Shown here in pieces: positions 12,144 through 19,249 of a stretch of DNA of 19,378 nucleotides. A program made the translations under genes and the position numbers. The stretch spans positions 1-19,378 of the forward strand of contig JAUWHW010000069.1 of NCBI GenBank assembly GCA_030605665.1. Reading direction: 5' to 3'. The notes under the pieces were generated by a model. The model made no database searches. It was not told where the DNA came from and saw nothing but the letters and a program-made list of their open reading frames with translations. How positions within the stretch are numbered: position 1 is the stretch's first letter; each line of letters begins with the position of its first letter. Source of the DNA: Dehalococcoidia bacterium. Lineage in GTDB: Bacteria; Chloroflexota; Dehalococcoidia; GIF9; AB-539-J10.

Positions 12144-12701
12144 ATGAATAGAGCAGTCTTCCTCGATAGGGACGGCACCATCGCCAGGGATGTCCACTAC
12201 TGCCGCAGGTCAGAGGACTTCGAAATCCTCCCCACTGTCCCTGAAGCCATAAGGCTCCTGAATGAAAATGGCTTCAAGGTTGTGGTAATCACCAACCAGT
12301 CAGGAATTGCTCGAGGTTATTTTACTGAGGAGACCTTGGCTCAGATTCATCAAAAGATGGCAGATGAGCTGGCAAAATATGGCGCCTGGGTGGATGCCAT
12401 CTACTATTGCCCTCATCATCCTGACGATGGTTGTCAGTGCCGCAAGCCGAAGACAGCACTTTTCCTCAAAGCGGCAGGAGAGCATAACATTGACCTGAAA
12501 AGTTCTTATGTGGTCGGTGACATGCAGATGGATATAGATGCTGGCAAAGCCCTGGGATGCAAAACGGTTCTGGTTACCACTGCCCCCCAGTCCCTAATCC
12601 CTAATCTCCAGTCCCCAGTCCCCAGTCCCCAGTCCCTAGTCCCCAGTCCCCCGTCCCCAGTCTCCAGTCCCCAGTCCCTAGTCCCCAATCCCAAAGCTTA
12701 G
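12144..12701 (+). CDS. gmhB: Heptose 1,7-bisphosphate 7-phosphatase with heptamer-coded tail
   Basis: A HAD phosphatase of the GmhB type. It shows the nucleophile motif FLDRDGTIARD (Asp8, Asp10), VVITNQSGIARGYF, a zinc-binding YYCPHHPDDGCQCRKPK (Cys89, His91, Cys97, Cys99) and YVVGDMQMDIDAGKALGCK. It removes the 7-phosphate from D-glycero-D-manno-heptose 1,7-bisphosphate. From about residue 148 the chain becomes [19 protein letters not shown] and more of the same, encoded by CCCCAGT-type heptamers, and stops at a TAG where the array changes to AACCTAG. The normal C-terminal helix lies out of frame downstream (12734-12796). The catalytic core is complete, so the truncated enzyme may still work. 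Confidence 0.88.
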   Translation: MNRAVFLDRDGTIARDVHYCRRSEDFEILPTVPEAIRLLNENGFKVVVITNQSGIARGYFTEETLAQIHQKMADELAKYGAWVDAIYYCPHHPDDGCQCRKPKTALFLKAAGEHNIDLKSSYVVGDMQMDIDAGKALGCKTVLVTTAPQSLIPNLQSPVPSPQSLVPSPPSPVSSPQSLVPNPKA

Positions 12702-12715
12702 AACCTAGAACCTTG
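12585..12715 (+). repeat. Composite heptamer array at the gmhB 3' end
   Basis: Fifteen CCCCAGT-type units (12585-12689), a hybrid stretch, then AGCTTAG, AACCTAG and AACCTTG. The change of family coincides with the gmhB stop at 12699-12701. Confidence 0.92.
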
Positions 12716-12733
12716 AACTCCACCCCTCAACCT

Positions 12734-12796
12734 CCCGACTACACTGCCCAAAACCTTCTTGAAGCAGCCCGATGGATAGTAGATAATAGGGGATAA
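12734..12796 (+). pseudogene. Detached C-terminus of GmhB
   Basis: The frame starting at 12734 reads PDYTAQNLLEAA followed by RWIVDNRG and TAA. This is the kind of C-terminal helix that ends GmhB-type phosphatases. It is in a different frame from gmhB and lies behind the array and its stop, so it is no longer translated as part of the enzyme. Confidence 0.6.
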
Positions 12797-12800
12797 ACTA

Positions 12801-13538
12801 ATGGAACCTCGAACCTCGAACCTCGAACCTCGAACCATGAACCAATCGCAACAAACTCGATTAACTGTGGTAATCCCCGCCCGAAACGAGAAGGATGGAA
12901 TTGAAAAAACAATACGAGCTATCCCCAACAACGAGCTTGAAAAGATGGGCTATGAAGTCCAAATCCTGGTGGTGGACAATGACTCGGACGATGGCACTGG
13001 AGAGCTGGCAAAGAAAGCCGGAGCAGAGGTTGTCTTTGAGCCAAGGCATGGATACGGGAGTGCATATAAAACTGGTTTTGCCCATGCCAGAGGCGATATT
13101 ATCGCTACTGCTGATGCCGACTTAACTTATCCAGTTGAAGATATTCCTAAGTTTATTAAATTGCTCGAGGAAGAGAATTTAGACTTCATCACTACCAATC
13201 GATATGCTTACATGGAAAAAGGTGCTATGTCATCTCAGCATAGACTGGGCAATGCTATCTTGAATCTTTCTGTAAGACTTCTTTTCCAAATAAGTTTAAA
13301 GGACTCTCAATCTGGCATGTGGGTTTTCAGGAAAGACCTCCTGAATAAAGCAGTATTGAAGGCTAATTCTATGGCTCTATCCGAGGAGCTTAAAATTGAA
13401 GCTATTTATTTCCTCCGATGCAATTGGAGAGAATTTCCCATTCAATACAGGGTCCGAGTAGGTAAAGTTAAATTAAAAACTTGGAAAGATGGCTTTGGGA
13501 ATCTGTTTTATTTGATAAAGAAGAGAATAATTCGCTAA
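12801..13538 (+). CDS. Family 2 glycosyltransferase, polyprenyl-phosphate type
   Basis: A GT-A enzyme similar to the 2112 protein: LTVVIPARNEKDGIEKTIRA, ILVVDNDSDDGT, FEPRHGYGSAYKTGFAHARG, the metal-binding TADADLTYP, and DSQSGMWVFRKDLL. It probably loads a sugar onto a lipid phosphate or extends the glycan; no membrane segments are visible. Two starts are possible. ATG 12801 has AGGGG eight bases upstream and adds MEPRTSNLEPRT, encoded by heptamers. ATG 12837, inside the last heptamer, gives the natural MNQSQQ start but has no SD. The array here is AACCTCG, free of stops, which allows the longer form. Confidence 0.85.
   Translation: MEPRTSNLEPRTMNQSQQTRLTVVIPARNEKDGIEKTIRAIPNNELEKMGYEVQILVVDNDSDDGTGELAKKAGAEVVFEPRHGYGSAYKTGFAHARGDIIATADADLTYPVEDIPKFIKLLEEENLDFITTNRYAYMEKGAMSSQHRLGNAILNLSVRLLFQISLKDSQSGMWVFRKDLLNKAVLKANSMALSEELKIEAIYFLRCNWREFPIQYRVRVGKVKLKTWKDGFGNLFYLIKKRIIR
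12805..12839 (+). repeat. Heptamer array, AACCTCG units
   Basis: Four AACCTCG units and a last unit AACCATG containing the alternative glycosyltransferase start (12837-12839). The A to C change relative to AACCTAG removes the stop in every frame. Confidence 0.93.
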
Positions 13539-13554
13539 AATTTGGAGATATTGA

Positions 13555-13791
13555 GTGGGCCAAAAACTTCCCAAAATATCATGGGAGCAGTGCGAAAAGA
13601 CTTTAAAGAGGGCTGGCTGGTATGAAGTTAGGCAGACAGGTGGCCATCATCACTACGTCCATCCTACAAAGTCGGGGTTGGTTACCATTCCGGAGCGCTC
13701 TACTTTGGCGATGCCTTTACTCAAAAGCATTTTGAAGCAAGCCGACCTGAGTAATGAAGATTTTATCAAGCTAGTTCACAAGAGGAGGTGA
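13555..13791 (+). CDS. hicA: HicA-family toxin
   Basis: A 78-residue double-stranded-RNA-binding-like mRNA interferase of the HicA/YcfA type: WEQCEKTLKRAGWYEVRQTG, then GGHHHYVHP with the catalytic histidine, VTIPERSTLAMPLLKSILKQ. It is longer than the shortest HicA (~60) but within range. GTG start, with GGAG at 13544-13547. It is followed by hicB, the usual order; the SD of hicB lies in its last codons. The pair sits co-directionally between two glycosyltransferase genes and may be transcribed with them. Confidence 0.88.
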   Translation: MGQKLPKISWEQCEKTLKRAGWYEVRQTGGHHHYVHPTKSGLVTIPERSTLAMPLLKSILKQADLSNEDFIKLVHKRR

Positions 13792-13795
13792 AAAA

Positions 13796-14014
13796 ATGGC
13801 AAGAGAATATGAATATACGGTCATTTTAGAGTATGATGAAGGAATTGAGGAGTATGCTGCCTTAGTGCCCGCCTTACCCGGATGCACTAGCCAGGGTACA
13901 ACCCCGGAGGAGGCCTTAGCTAATGTGCGGGAAGCAATCCGAGGTCATATAGAGGCACTGCATCAGTTAGGACGCGAAATCCCGACTGAAAGCCGAGTAA
14001 AAATAGCTGTATGA
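13796..14014 (+). CDS. hicB: HicB-family antitoxin
   Basis: A 72-residue HicB: YTVILEYDEGIEEYAALVPA, LPGCTSQGTTPEEALANVRE, AIRGHIEALHQLGREIPTES. This is the partial RNase-H-like fold that binds and blocks HicA. It has no C-terminal DNA-binding domain, so autoregulation would be weak or absent. GGAGG at 13784-13788 is seven bases before the ATG, and the start is four bases after the hicA stop. Confidence 0.88.
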   Translation: MAREYEYTVILEYDEGIEEYAALVPALPGCTSQGTTPEEALANVREAIRGHIEALHQLGREIPTESRVKIAV

Positions 14015-14042
14015 GACAAACTCAACGAAGCCTAAAATCTAT

Positions 14043-14063
14043 AACCTAGAACGTTGAACTATG
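14043..14063 (+). repeat. Short heptamer array, three units
   Basis: AACCTAG, AACGTTG, AACTATG. The last unit contains the start codon of the next glycosyltransferase (14061-14063), in the same phase as at 9190 and 12837. No SD is present. Confidence 0.85.
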
Positions 14064-15110
14064 AACCAAACTCTGTTACCCCAACAAGGTCAAGGAACTC
14101 AAAAAACTCAACCAACTGTCTCTGTGGTAATTCCTGTTAGAAACGCAGAAGATACACTTGAGAATTGTCTTAAAAGCCTGAGTGAGTTGGACTATCCCAA
14201 AGACAAGGTGGAGGTCATCATAGCCGATGGATTGTCTACAGACAGGACTCGTGAAATTGCTGAGAGTTACGGAGCGAAGATAATAACGAATCCTGGGATA
14301 AGGGTAGTCTCAGGAAGAAACATAGGATTTGAGGCAGCACAAGGCGAACTCATTGCCTTCTCTGACGCTGATTGTGTTATGGATAAAGATTGGCTTAAAA
14401 ACTCCATAAAGTATTTTGCGAATGAGACAGTAGCTGGGTTAGGTGGACCGAATTTAATTCCACAGGATGCGCCTGCTTTCAGTAAAGCCGTAAGTATGCT
14501 TTTCGACTATGCTTTCTCTTTTGGAGGAGGCGCCCCCACGAGGGTGTATGATAAGGTCATTGAGTCCCGAGCTCATAGTTCTAATGCTATCTATCGCGCC
14601 AGTGTGCTGCGCAGAGTGATGCCGATAGATGAAGATATGTTTGAGGGAGAAGATGTCGTCATGAATCAAAAAATCAGACGTCTGGGCTACAAATTACTTT
14701 ATGTCCCCGATGTAGTTGTTCATCACTATCGCAGGGCCACGCCCAAGAAGTGGTGGTCTCAGATGTATCGGTATGGACTAGGAAAGATATTAATGAGGCG
14801 GAAGATGTCGGGTACAATCACGCCCACACAATTTGCACTTGGCCTGACTATTCCAGTCATCATCCTAATCTCCATCGCACTGGCAATTTTGAACTCCTGG
14901 TTTCCCCTGATTTTTATTCTGGGTGGAGCATCTCTGGTGGCTATATCCTCGGCGAGCTTTGCTTTCCTTAAAACTAAGTCCTGTCGAGTGGCGCTAAATA
15001 TGCCTCTGGCAACATTGATATTACCAATCGCCTGGTCATGTGGTTTTTTGCACGAATCCTTTATACCCACAAGACAGCCTGAACGGGGGAGCCACAAAAA
15101 GGAAAAATGA
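14061..15110 (+). CDS. Membrane-anchored family 2 glycosyltransferase
   Basis: A 349-residue enzyme with an N-terminal GT-A domain: VSVVIPVRNAEDTLENCLKS, VIIADGLSTDRTREIA, GRNIGFEAAQGELIAFSDAD (metal site near residue 105), GLGGPNL, a donor/acceptor segment FEGEDVVMNQKIRRLGYKLL and YRRATPKKWWSQMYRYG. Two to three hydrophobic segments follow from about residue 257 to 335, anchoring it at the membrane, as in ExoA/AglE-like glycosyltransferases. It would add a sugar to a lipid-linked glycan on the cytoplasmic side. Its TGA overlaps the ATG of the methyltransferase (ATGA). Confidence 0.85.
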   Translation: MNQTLLPQQGQGTQKTQPTVSVVIPVRNAEDTLENCLKSLSELDYPKDKVEVIIADGLSTDRTREIAESYGAKIITNPGIRVVSGRNIGFEAAQGELIAFSDADCVMDKDWLKNSIKYFANETVAGLGGPNLIPQDAPAFSKAVSMLFDYAFSFGGGAPTRVYDKVIESRAHSSNAIYRASVLRRVMPIDEDMFEGEDVVMNQKIRRLGYKLLYVPDVVVHHYRRATPKKWWSQMYRYGLGKILMRRKMSGTITPTQFALGLTIPVIILISIALAILNSWFPLIFILGGASLVAISSASFAFLKTKSCRVALNMPLATLILPIAWSCGFLHESFIPTRQPERGSHKKEK

Positions 15111-15916
15111 CTAGAGCCACACCTGTAATTCAGGAGTATATCAATCTCGATAAAGGGATTTCCTACGCCGAATATCAAAGACATATCAACAGTTACATCT
15201 TTGCCTCAAAGTTCGTTCAAAATAAGGTCGTGCTTGATGTAGCATGCGGCTCAGGCACAGGGAGTACGTACCTCGCGAGCAGAGGCGCGAAGGCGCTATT
15301 TGGGGGAGATATCTCGAAAGATGCTTTGAGAGATGCCAAGAGGTGGAATAGAGATTGGTGGAGAGTAGGATTCATACTTTTAGATGCTGAAGCCCTACCC
15401 TTTGCAGATAATTCTTTCGACGTGGTAGTTTCCTTTGAAACAATTGAGCACTTAAAGCAGCCTGATAAATTTTTATCTGGGTGTAGGCGAGTCCTTAAGA
15501 AAGGAGGCTTTTTTATTTGTGCCACTCCCAATAAAAAAGTCGGCAGCCCTTTGTTTAGGAAACCCGTGAATCCTTATCATCTGAGAGAATTCTACCCAGG
15601 TGAACTTTGTCAGCTATTAAGCAAGTACTTCGTGAATATCGAAGTCTATGGCCTACGGCAGCTCGACTTATGGAATAAAATGGGAGTGCAAGCGATACAT
15701 ATGGCGGCTCAGATCCTTTTAGCCCTCTTTAGTAGAGAAAAGACACAGAATTTCTTATTTAGACTCTATCCCGTTATTTCTCGAGAATCTCACATTTTGG
15801 AGTTTGGGGAGAATATTGAAGAAACGGTGGATAGAAATTGGCAAGTAATTCCTATCAAAGACAATTTATTTACAACTCCTAAAACTATACTTGCAGTGGC
15901 AAGAGCGGAGGCTTAG
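15107..15916 (+). CDS. SAM-dependent class I methyltransferase
   Basis: A 269-residue Rossmann-fold methyltransferase: VVLDVACGSGTGSTYLASRG (motif I, SAM binding, from about residue 42), FGGDISKDAL (motif II), LLDAEALPFADNSFDVVVSF (motif III/IV), FETIEHLKQPDKFL and LKKGGFFICATPNKK. This is the UbiE/Methyltransf_11 type, typical of small-molecule and sugar methylation in glycan clusters. The substrate cannot be read; a sugar hydroxyl of the glycan is the contextual guess. It overlaps the preceding gene by four bases and is translationally coupled. Confidence 0.85.
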   Translation: MTRATPVIQEYINLDKGISYAEYQRHINSYIFASKFVQNKVVLDVACGSGTGSTYLASRGAKALFGGDISKDALRDAKRWNRDWWRVGFILLDAEALPFADNSFDVVVSFETIEHLKQPDKFLSGCRRVLKKGGFFICATPNKKVGSPLFRKPVNPYHLREFYPGELCQLLSKYFVNIEVYGLRQLDLWNKMGVQAIHMAAQILLALFSREKTQNFLFRLYPVISRESHILEFGENIEETVDRNWQVIPIKDNLFTTPKTILAVARAEA

Positions 15917-15983
15917 GTGATCGCAGAGGCTGTTCGAAGAAATTGGCTCCGTTTGCAAAGTTTTTTGGGGAAGGAAAACCGTG

Positions 15984-16982
15984 ATGGCTAAAAAGAAGAT
16001 ATTAGCAGTTCCAGAAGGTGACATCTTTCTCAAGAGGGATATGCAGATACTCAAAAACCACTTTGACATAAGAACTGCACCCACTTTCAATCGCAAGAAG
16101 CCAATTACAACTCTCCCAAGTATTTTCAAAATCCTGAAAGGAACTTTATGGGCGGATGTGACTTTTTCTTGGTTTGCCGATACCCACGCCTTTCTAGCAG
16201 TTCTGTTCTCTATGATGTTTAGAAAGAAATCCGTTGTAGTTGCCAGTGGCTACTCGGTAGCCGCTATGCCTGAAATCAAGTATGGAGCGATGAGAGGGGG
16301 GATATCAAGTTGGGTGGTAAAATTTATATTAGGGCATGCGACCAAGGTGCTGGCAGTTTCCGAATTTAGCCTGAAAGAGATATTGAGATATGTAGGGAGC
16401 GAAAAGGTGAGGCTTGTATACCATAGTGTCGACTCGAGTCTATATCAGCCAGCAGATGAAAAACAAAGCAACCTCGTGATAACCACTGCTAATGTTATCG
16501 TTTCCAACTTAACCAGAAAGGGGCTAGAGACCTTTGTCAGGTCAGCTAGATTCTTACCAGGAGCAGACTTTGTGCTAATTGGACGATGTATGGATGAATC
16601 AATAGATTACCTCAAGTCTATAGCCACTGCGAATGTAGAGTTCACAAATTACATTACCCTAAATAGGCTAATTGATTACTATCGGCGAGCAAAAGTATAT
16701 GTTCAAGTTTCGGCGCACGAATCTTTTGGTATAGCTTTGGCGGAAGCAATGCTATGTGAATGTGTACCTGTGGTCACCGATAGAGGAGCATTGCCAGAGG
16801 TTGTTGGTGACGCCGGGTTTTATGTCCCCTATGGAGAGCCAGAAGGAACAGCAGAGGCAATCAAGGTGGCCCTAAATAGTAACAAGGGAAAAGAGGCAAG
16901 GGAGAGAATTAAAGCAATGTTCCCCATGGAGAAAAGGGAGAGAGAACTGATACAAGAAATACAGGAACTTTTAGAAACTTGA
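15984..16982 (+). CDS. GT-B (family 4-like) glycosyltransferase
   Basis: A 332-residue two-domain glycosyltransferase. The C-terminal domain has the family 4 signature VSAHESFGIALAEAMLCECV with both glutamates (E-x7-E), then PVVTDRGALPEVVGDAGFYV. The N-terminal domain carries VVVASGYSVA and a TKVLAVSEFSLKEI segment typical of the acceptor half, and VRLVYHSVDSSLY. It transfers a nucleotide-linked sugar with retention. The ATG at 15984 is preferred (AAGGA at 15971-15975, eight bases away); a GTG one codon earlier is also possible. There is a 67-base gap after the methyltransferase. Confidence 0.85.
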   Translation: MAKKKILAVPEGDIFLKRDMQILKNHFDIRTAPTFNRKKPITTLPSIFKILKGTLWADVTFSWFADTHAFLAVLFSMMFRKKSVVVASGYSVAAMPEIKYGAMRGGISSWVVKFILGHATKVLAVSEFSLKEILRYVGSEKVRLVYHSVDSSLYQPADEKQSNLVITTANVIVSNLTRKGLETFVRSARFLPGADFVLIGRCMDESIDYLKSIATANVEFTNYITLNRLIDYYRRAKVYVQVSAHESFGIALAEAMLCECVPVVTDRGALPEVVGDAGFYVPYGEPEGTAEAIKVALNSNKGKEARERIKAMFPMEKRERELIQEIQELLET

Positions 16983-17018
16983 AATGGAGTATTCTATAAA
17001 TTGGCTAAATTTAATTGT

Positions 17019-17152
17019 TCACCTCGCTGTGATTCTGAGCGTAGCGAAGAATCTCACCATCCCTTTTGGACCCCTCGCGGAGTTTACCCTGAGCAAGATT
17101 CTTCGATCGCTTCGCTCCCTCAGAATGACAAGAAGCGAAGGGCTCGAGGTGA
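17019..17152. repeat. Palindromic MITE-like repeat
   Basis: TCACCTCG (17019-17026) and CGAGGTGA (17145-17152) are perfect terminal inverted repeats. Inside, ATTCTGAGCG-AGCGAAGAAT and its near-complement (about 17096-17128) form a second inverted repeat. Nothing coding is credible in 16983-17207. Related text recurs at the end of the window. Confidence 0.6.
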
Positions 17153-17207
17153 CATGGTTTGGGTGAGCAGCTACTGGCAGGTTTAATAGAAGGTAGGTGA
17201 TAAGAAT

Positions 17208-18257
17208 ATGAATGAAAAACTTTTAAAAGTAGGGGTAGTTGGCTGTGGCTTCATAGCCCAGAATGCCCACATACCCTCGCTCCTCAAATGCAGAAACGTC
17301 AAGTTAGCAGCAATTTGTGACAGGAACGAAGATTTAGCCAGGAGCGTTGCAAGAAAATTCAAGATTGGCAAATACTATGCTGATTTCAGGGAAATGTTGG
17401 GTGTGGAAAAACTTGACGTGGTAAATGTTTGCACCTCAATAGGTACACATGCCTCTTTAGCCATCCAGGCCATGGAAGCCGGCTGCCATGTTTTTTCAGA
17501 AAAACCCTTGGCGCTCAACACCAGAGATGCCGATGAAATGATAAGGGTGTCGAGAAAAAATAATGTAAGACTGGGCGTCAATCATCACCTGCTGTTCATA
17601 CCGCCAGTCAGGAAAATGAAATCTATTATAAAGAAAGGTCTTATAGGGGATTTAGTAAGGGTGGAAATTAAGCAAAGTTACCCACCGCAGGACTTCCCCG
17701 TAATTGCAGACCCAAACCACTGGTGCCATAAATTGTCTGGAGGAGCGCTTGGCGATGCCTTACCCCACCCGATATATCTTGCCAGGGAATTCTTGGGCGA
17801 CGTAGAGCCGGTAGCAGTGTACCCTAAGAAAATGGGCAACCTCGACCATATGCGTTTTGATGAAGTCCAGATAATTTTGGAGGGCGAGAAGGGCGTGGGG
17901 ACGATTATTTCATCATGCAATTGGCCCAGCCTCTGGATGATTGATATTTTCGGGACAAAGAAGAATGTACACGGGAACCTCCATAATTCAGTAGTAATCA
18001 CATATGGAGGGAAAACAGATATGGGAAAGGGTATCGCCTCTTTGTACGCCAGGGAAAATCTACAGCGAAGCTTCAACATATTGACCGATACGTTTGTTGC
18101 CGGACTGAACTTTATTCAGGGGAAGCACCGGGGAATTCCAGCTTCGATCAGGGCATTTATTGAAAGTATTCAGGATGGTACTGAGCCGCCTGTTACCGCT
18201 GAAGATGGAAGAGAAGTTTTGCGTGTCTGGGAGAAGATAACCAGCCAGATGGTATGA
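17208..18257 (+). CDS. Gfo/Idh/MocA-family oxidoreductase
   Basis: A 349-residue NAD(P)-dependent sugar dehydrogenase. The N-terminal Rossmann domain shows LKVGVVGCGFIAQNAHIPSL, AICDRNEDLA, DVVNVCTSIGTHASLAIQAM and the family hallmark HVFSEKPLALN; the C-terminal domain follows with HHLLFIPPVRK and GGALGDALPHPIYLAREFLG. Members oxidise or reduce a hydroxyl of free or nucleotide-bound sugars. Here it probably makes a modified sugar for the glycan; the substrate is unknown. GGTAGGTG near 17192-17199 is a fair SD for the ATG at 17208. It overlaps the FkbM gene by four bases. Confidence 0.88.
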   Translation: MNEKLLKVGVVGCGFIAQNAHIPSLLKCRNVKLAAICDRNEDLARSVARKFKIGKYYADFREMLGVEKLDVVNVCTSIGTHASLAIQAMEAGCHVFSEKPLALNTRDADEMIRVSRKNNVRLGVNHHLLFIPPVRKMKSIIKKGLIGDLVRVEIKQSYPPQDFPVIADPNHWCHKLSGGALGDALPHPIYLAREFLGDVEPVAVYPKKMGNLDHMRFDEVQIILEGEKGVGTIISSCNWPSLWMIDIFGTKKNVHGNLHNSVVITYGGKTDMGKGIASLYARENLQRSFNILTDTFVAGLNFIQGKHRGIPASIRAFIESIQDGTEPPVTAEDGREVLRVWEKITSQMV

Positions 18258-19165
18258 CCTATTCAGTGGCAATCATGGCTAATAGCACGAGAGAAGCAAA
18301 GATGGGGCAAGACAATGGAAGATTTAGCAAATTCTGCAGCATAGTTGCACGCCTCTGGTATTGGCTTAAACTGTTTACTGAGGGGCAAGGAGTTAAAGAT
18401 AAAATAATACTCTTCCCCGGAACGGTCCTTCGCCTCCTCGGCTTTGCAATTGGTTTCTGTAAAATAGCTTCCCTATCTGCCGCTTTCGAGCGTATGTCAA
18501 ACCCTAGCTTCGACGTGGTGATAGAAAATCGCGATGGCAAATTTTCTTGTAGAAAAGGAACAGTCGATGCACAGTTCGTAGCCGAAGCATATGAATATGC
18601 CTTCCGGAGATATGTTGAAGACGTGAGGCGAGGCATCTTCGTAGATGTCGGTTCACACATCGGGAAATATACCATAAAAGTTGCAAGGCAGCTAGGAAAT
18701 AGGGGCAGAATAATATCAATAGAGCCGGAAAGTTCTAACTTTGAGATATTAAAGGCCAATGTTGAATTAAACAATTTATCAAATGTGACGTGTCTCAATG
18801 TAGCCTGTTGGAACAAGAGTGAGAAGCTCAGGTTGCATTTAGCGCCACGAACAGGTGACCATTCTCTTAAGAAACCCGTATCTACGGGTTTTGTTGAGGT
18901 CAGTGGTTTAAAGCTTGACGACGTTTTAAAACAGCTCCAGATAGAGCAAGTTGATTTCATAAAGATAGATGCTGAGGGAGCAGATGGTGAAGTTCTTGAA
19001 GGGGCTGAGGAAATTATAGCCAGGAATCCACACCTGAAGATTATTTTTGAGGCTACAAATGAAGATAACCTGGCAAAGTGCCAGGAGGTGCTGGGTAAGC
19101 ATGGCTTTACAATTACGCAAATTGTTAAGGATAAATATTATGCTATAAAAGCACCCCTCGGTTAG
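18254..19165 (+). CDS. FkbM-family methyltransferase
   Basis: A 303-residue protein whose second half is an FkbM methyltransferase: GIFVDVGSHIGKYTIKVARQ (SAM binding, near residue 132), GRIISIEPESSNFEILKANV, NNLSNVTCLNVA, VSGLKLDDVL and VDFIKIDAEGADGEVLEGAE. The N-terminal ~110 residues are less conserved and contain a hydrophobic stretch (TVLRLLGFAIGFCKIAS) that could associate with membrane. FkbM enzymes methylate hydroxyls of sugars and polyketides; in this cluster a glycan sugar is likely. It starts inside the stop of the oxidoreductase gene (ATGA) and is the last gene of the run. Confidence 0.87.
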   Translation: MTYSVAIMANSTREAKMGQDNGRFSKFCSIVARLWYWLKLFTEGQGVKDKIILFPGTVLRLLGFAIGFCKIASLSAAFERMSNPSFDVVIENRDGKFSCRKGTVDAQFVAEAYEYAFRRYVEDVRRGIFVDVGSHIGKYTIKVARQLGNRGRIISIEPESSNFEILKANVELNNLSNVTCLNVACWNKSEKLRLHLAPRTGDHSLKKPVSTGFVEVSGLKLDDVLKQLQIEQVDFIKIDAEGADGEVLEGAEEIIARNPHLKIIFEATNEDNLAKCQEVLGKHGFTITQIVKDKYYAIKAPLG

Positions 19166-19249
19166 GTCGACAAATGCGATGATGGAAAAAGGCTAGAGGT
19201 GGGAACCCCTAGGAATCCGTTTTAAGATTTGTAGCAACCATTCACCCTA

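Noticed and set aside
7466..12701. ADP-heptose (LPS core) pathway
   Set aside because: The kinase is the stand-alone HddA type and the nucleotidyltransferase is the guanylyltransferase type; no HldE-like fusion or HldD epimerase is present.
18259..18960. 233-codon minus-strand frame opposite the FkbM gene
   Set aside because: Antisense shadow; the plus strand has the SAM-binding and FkbM motifs and coupled translation.
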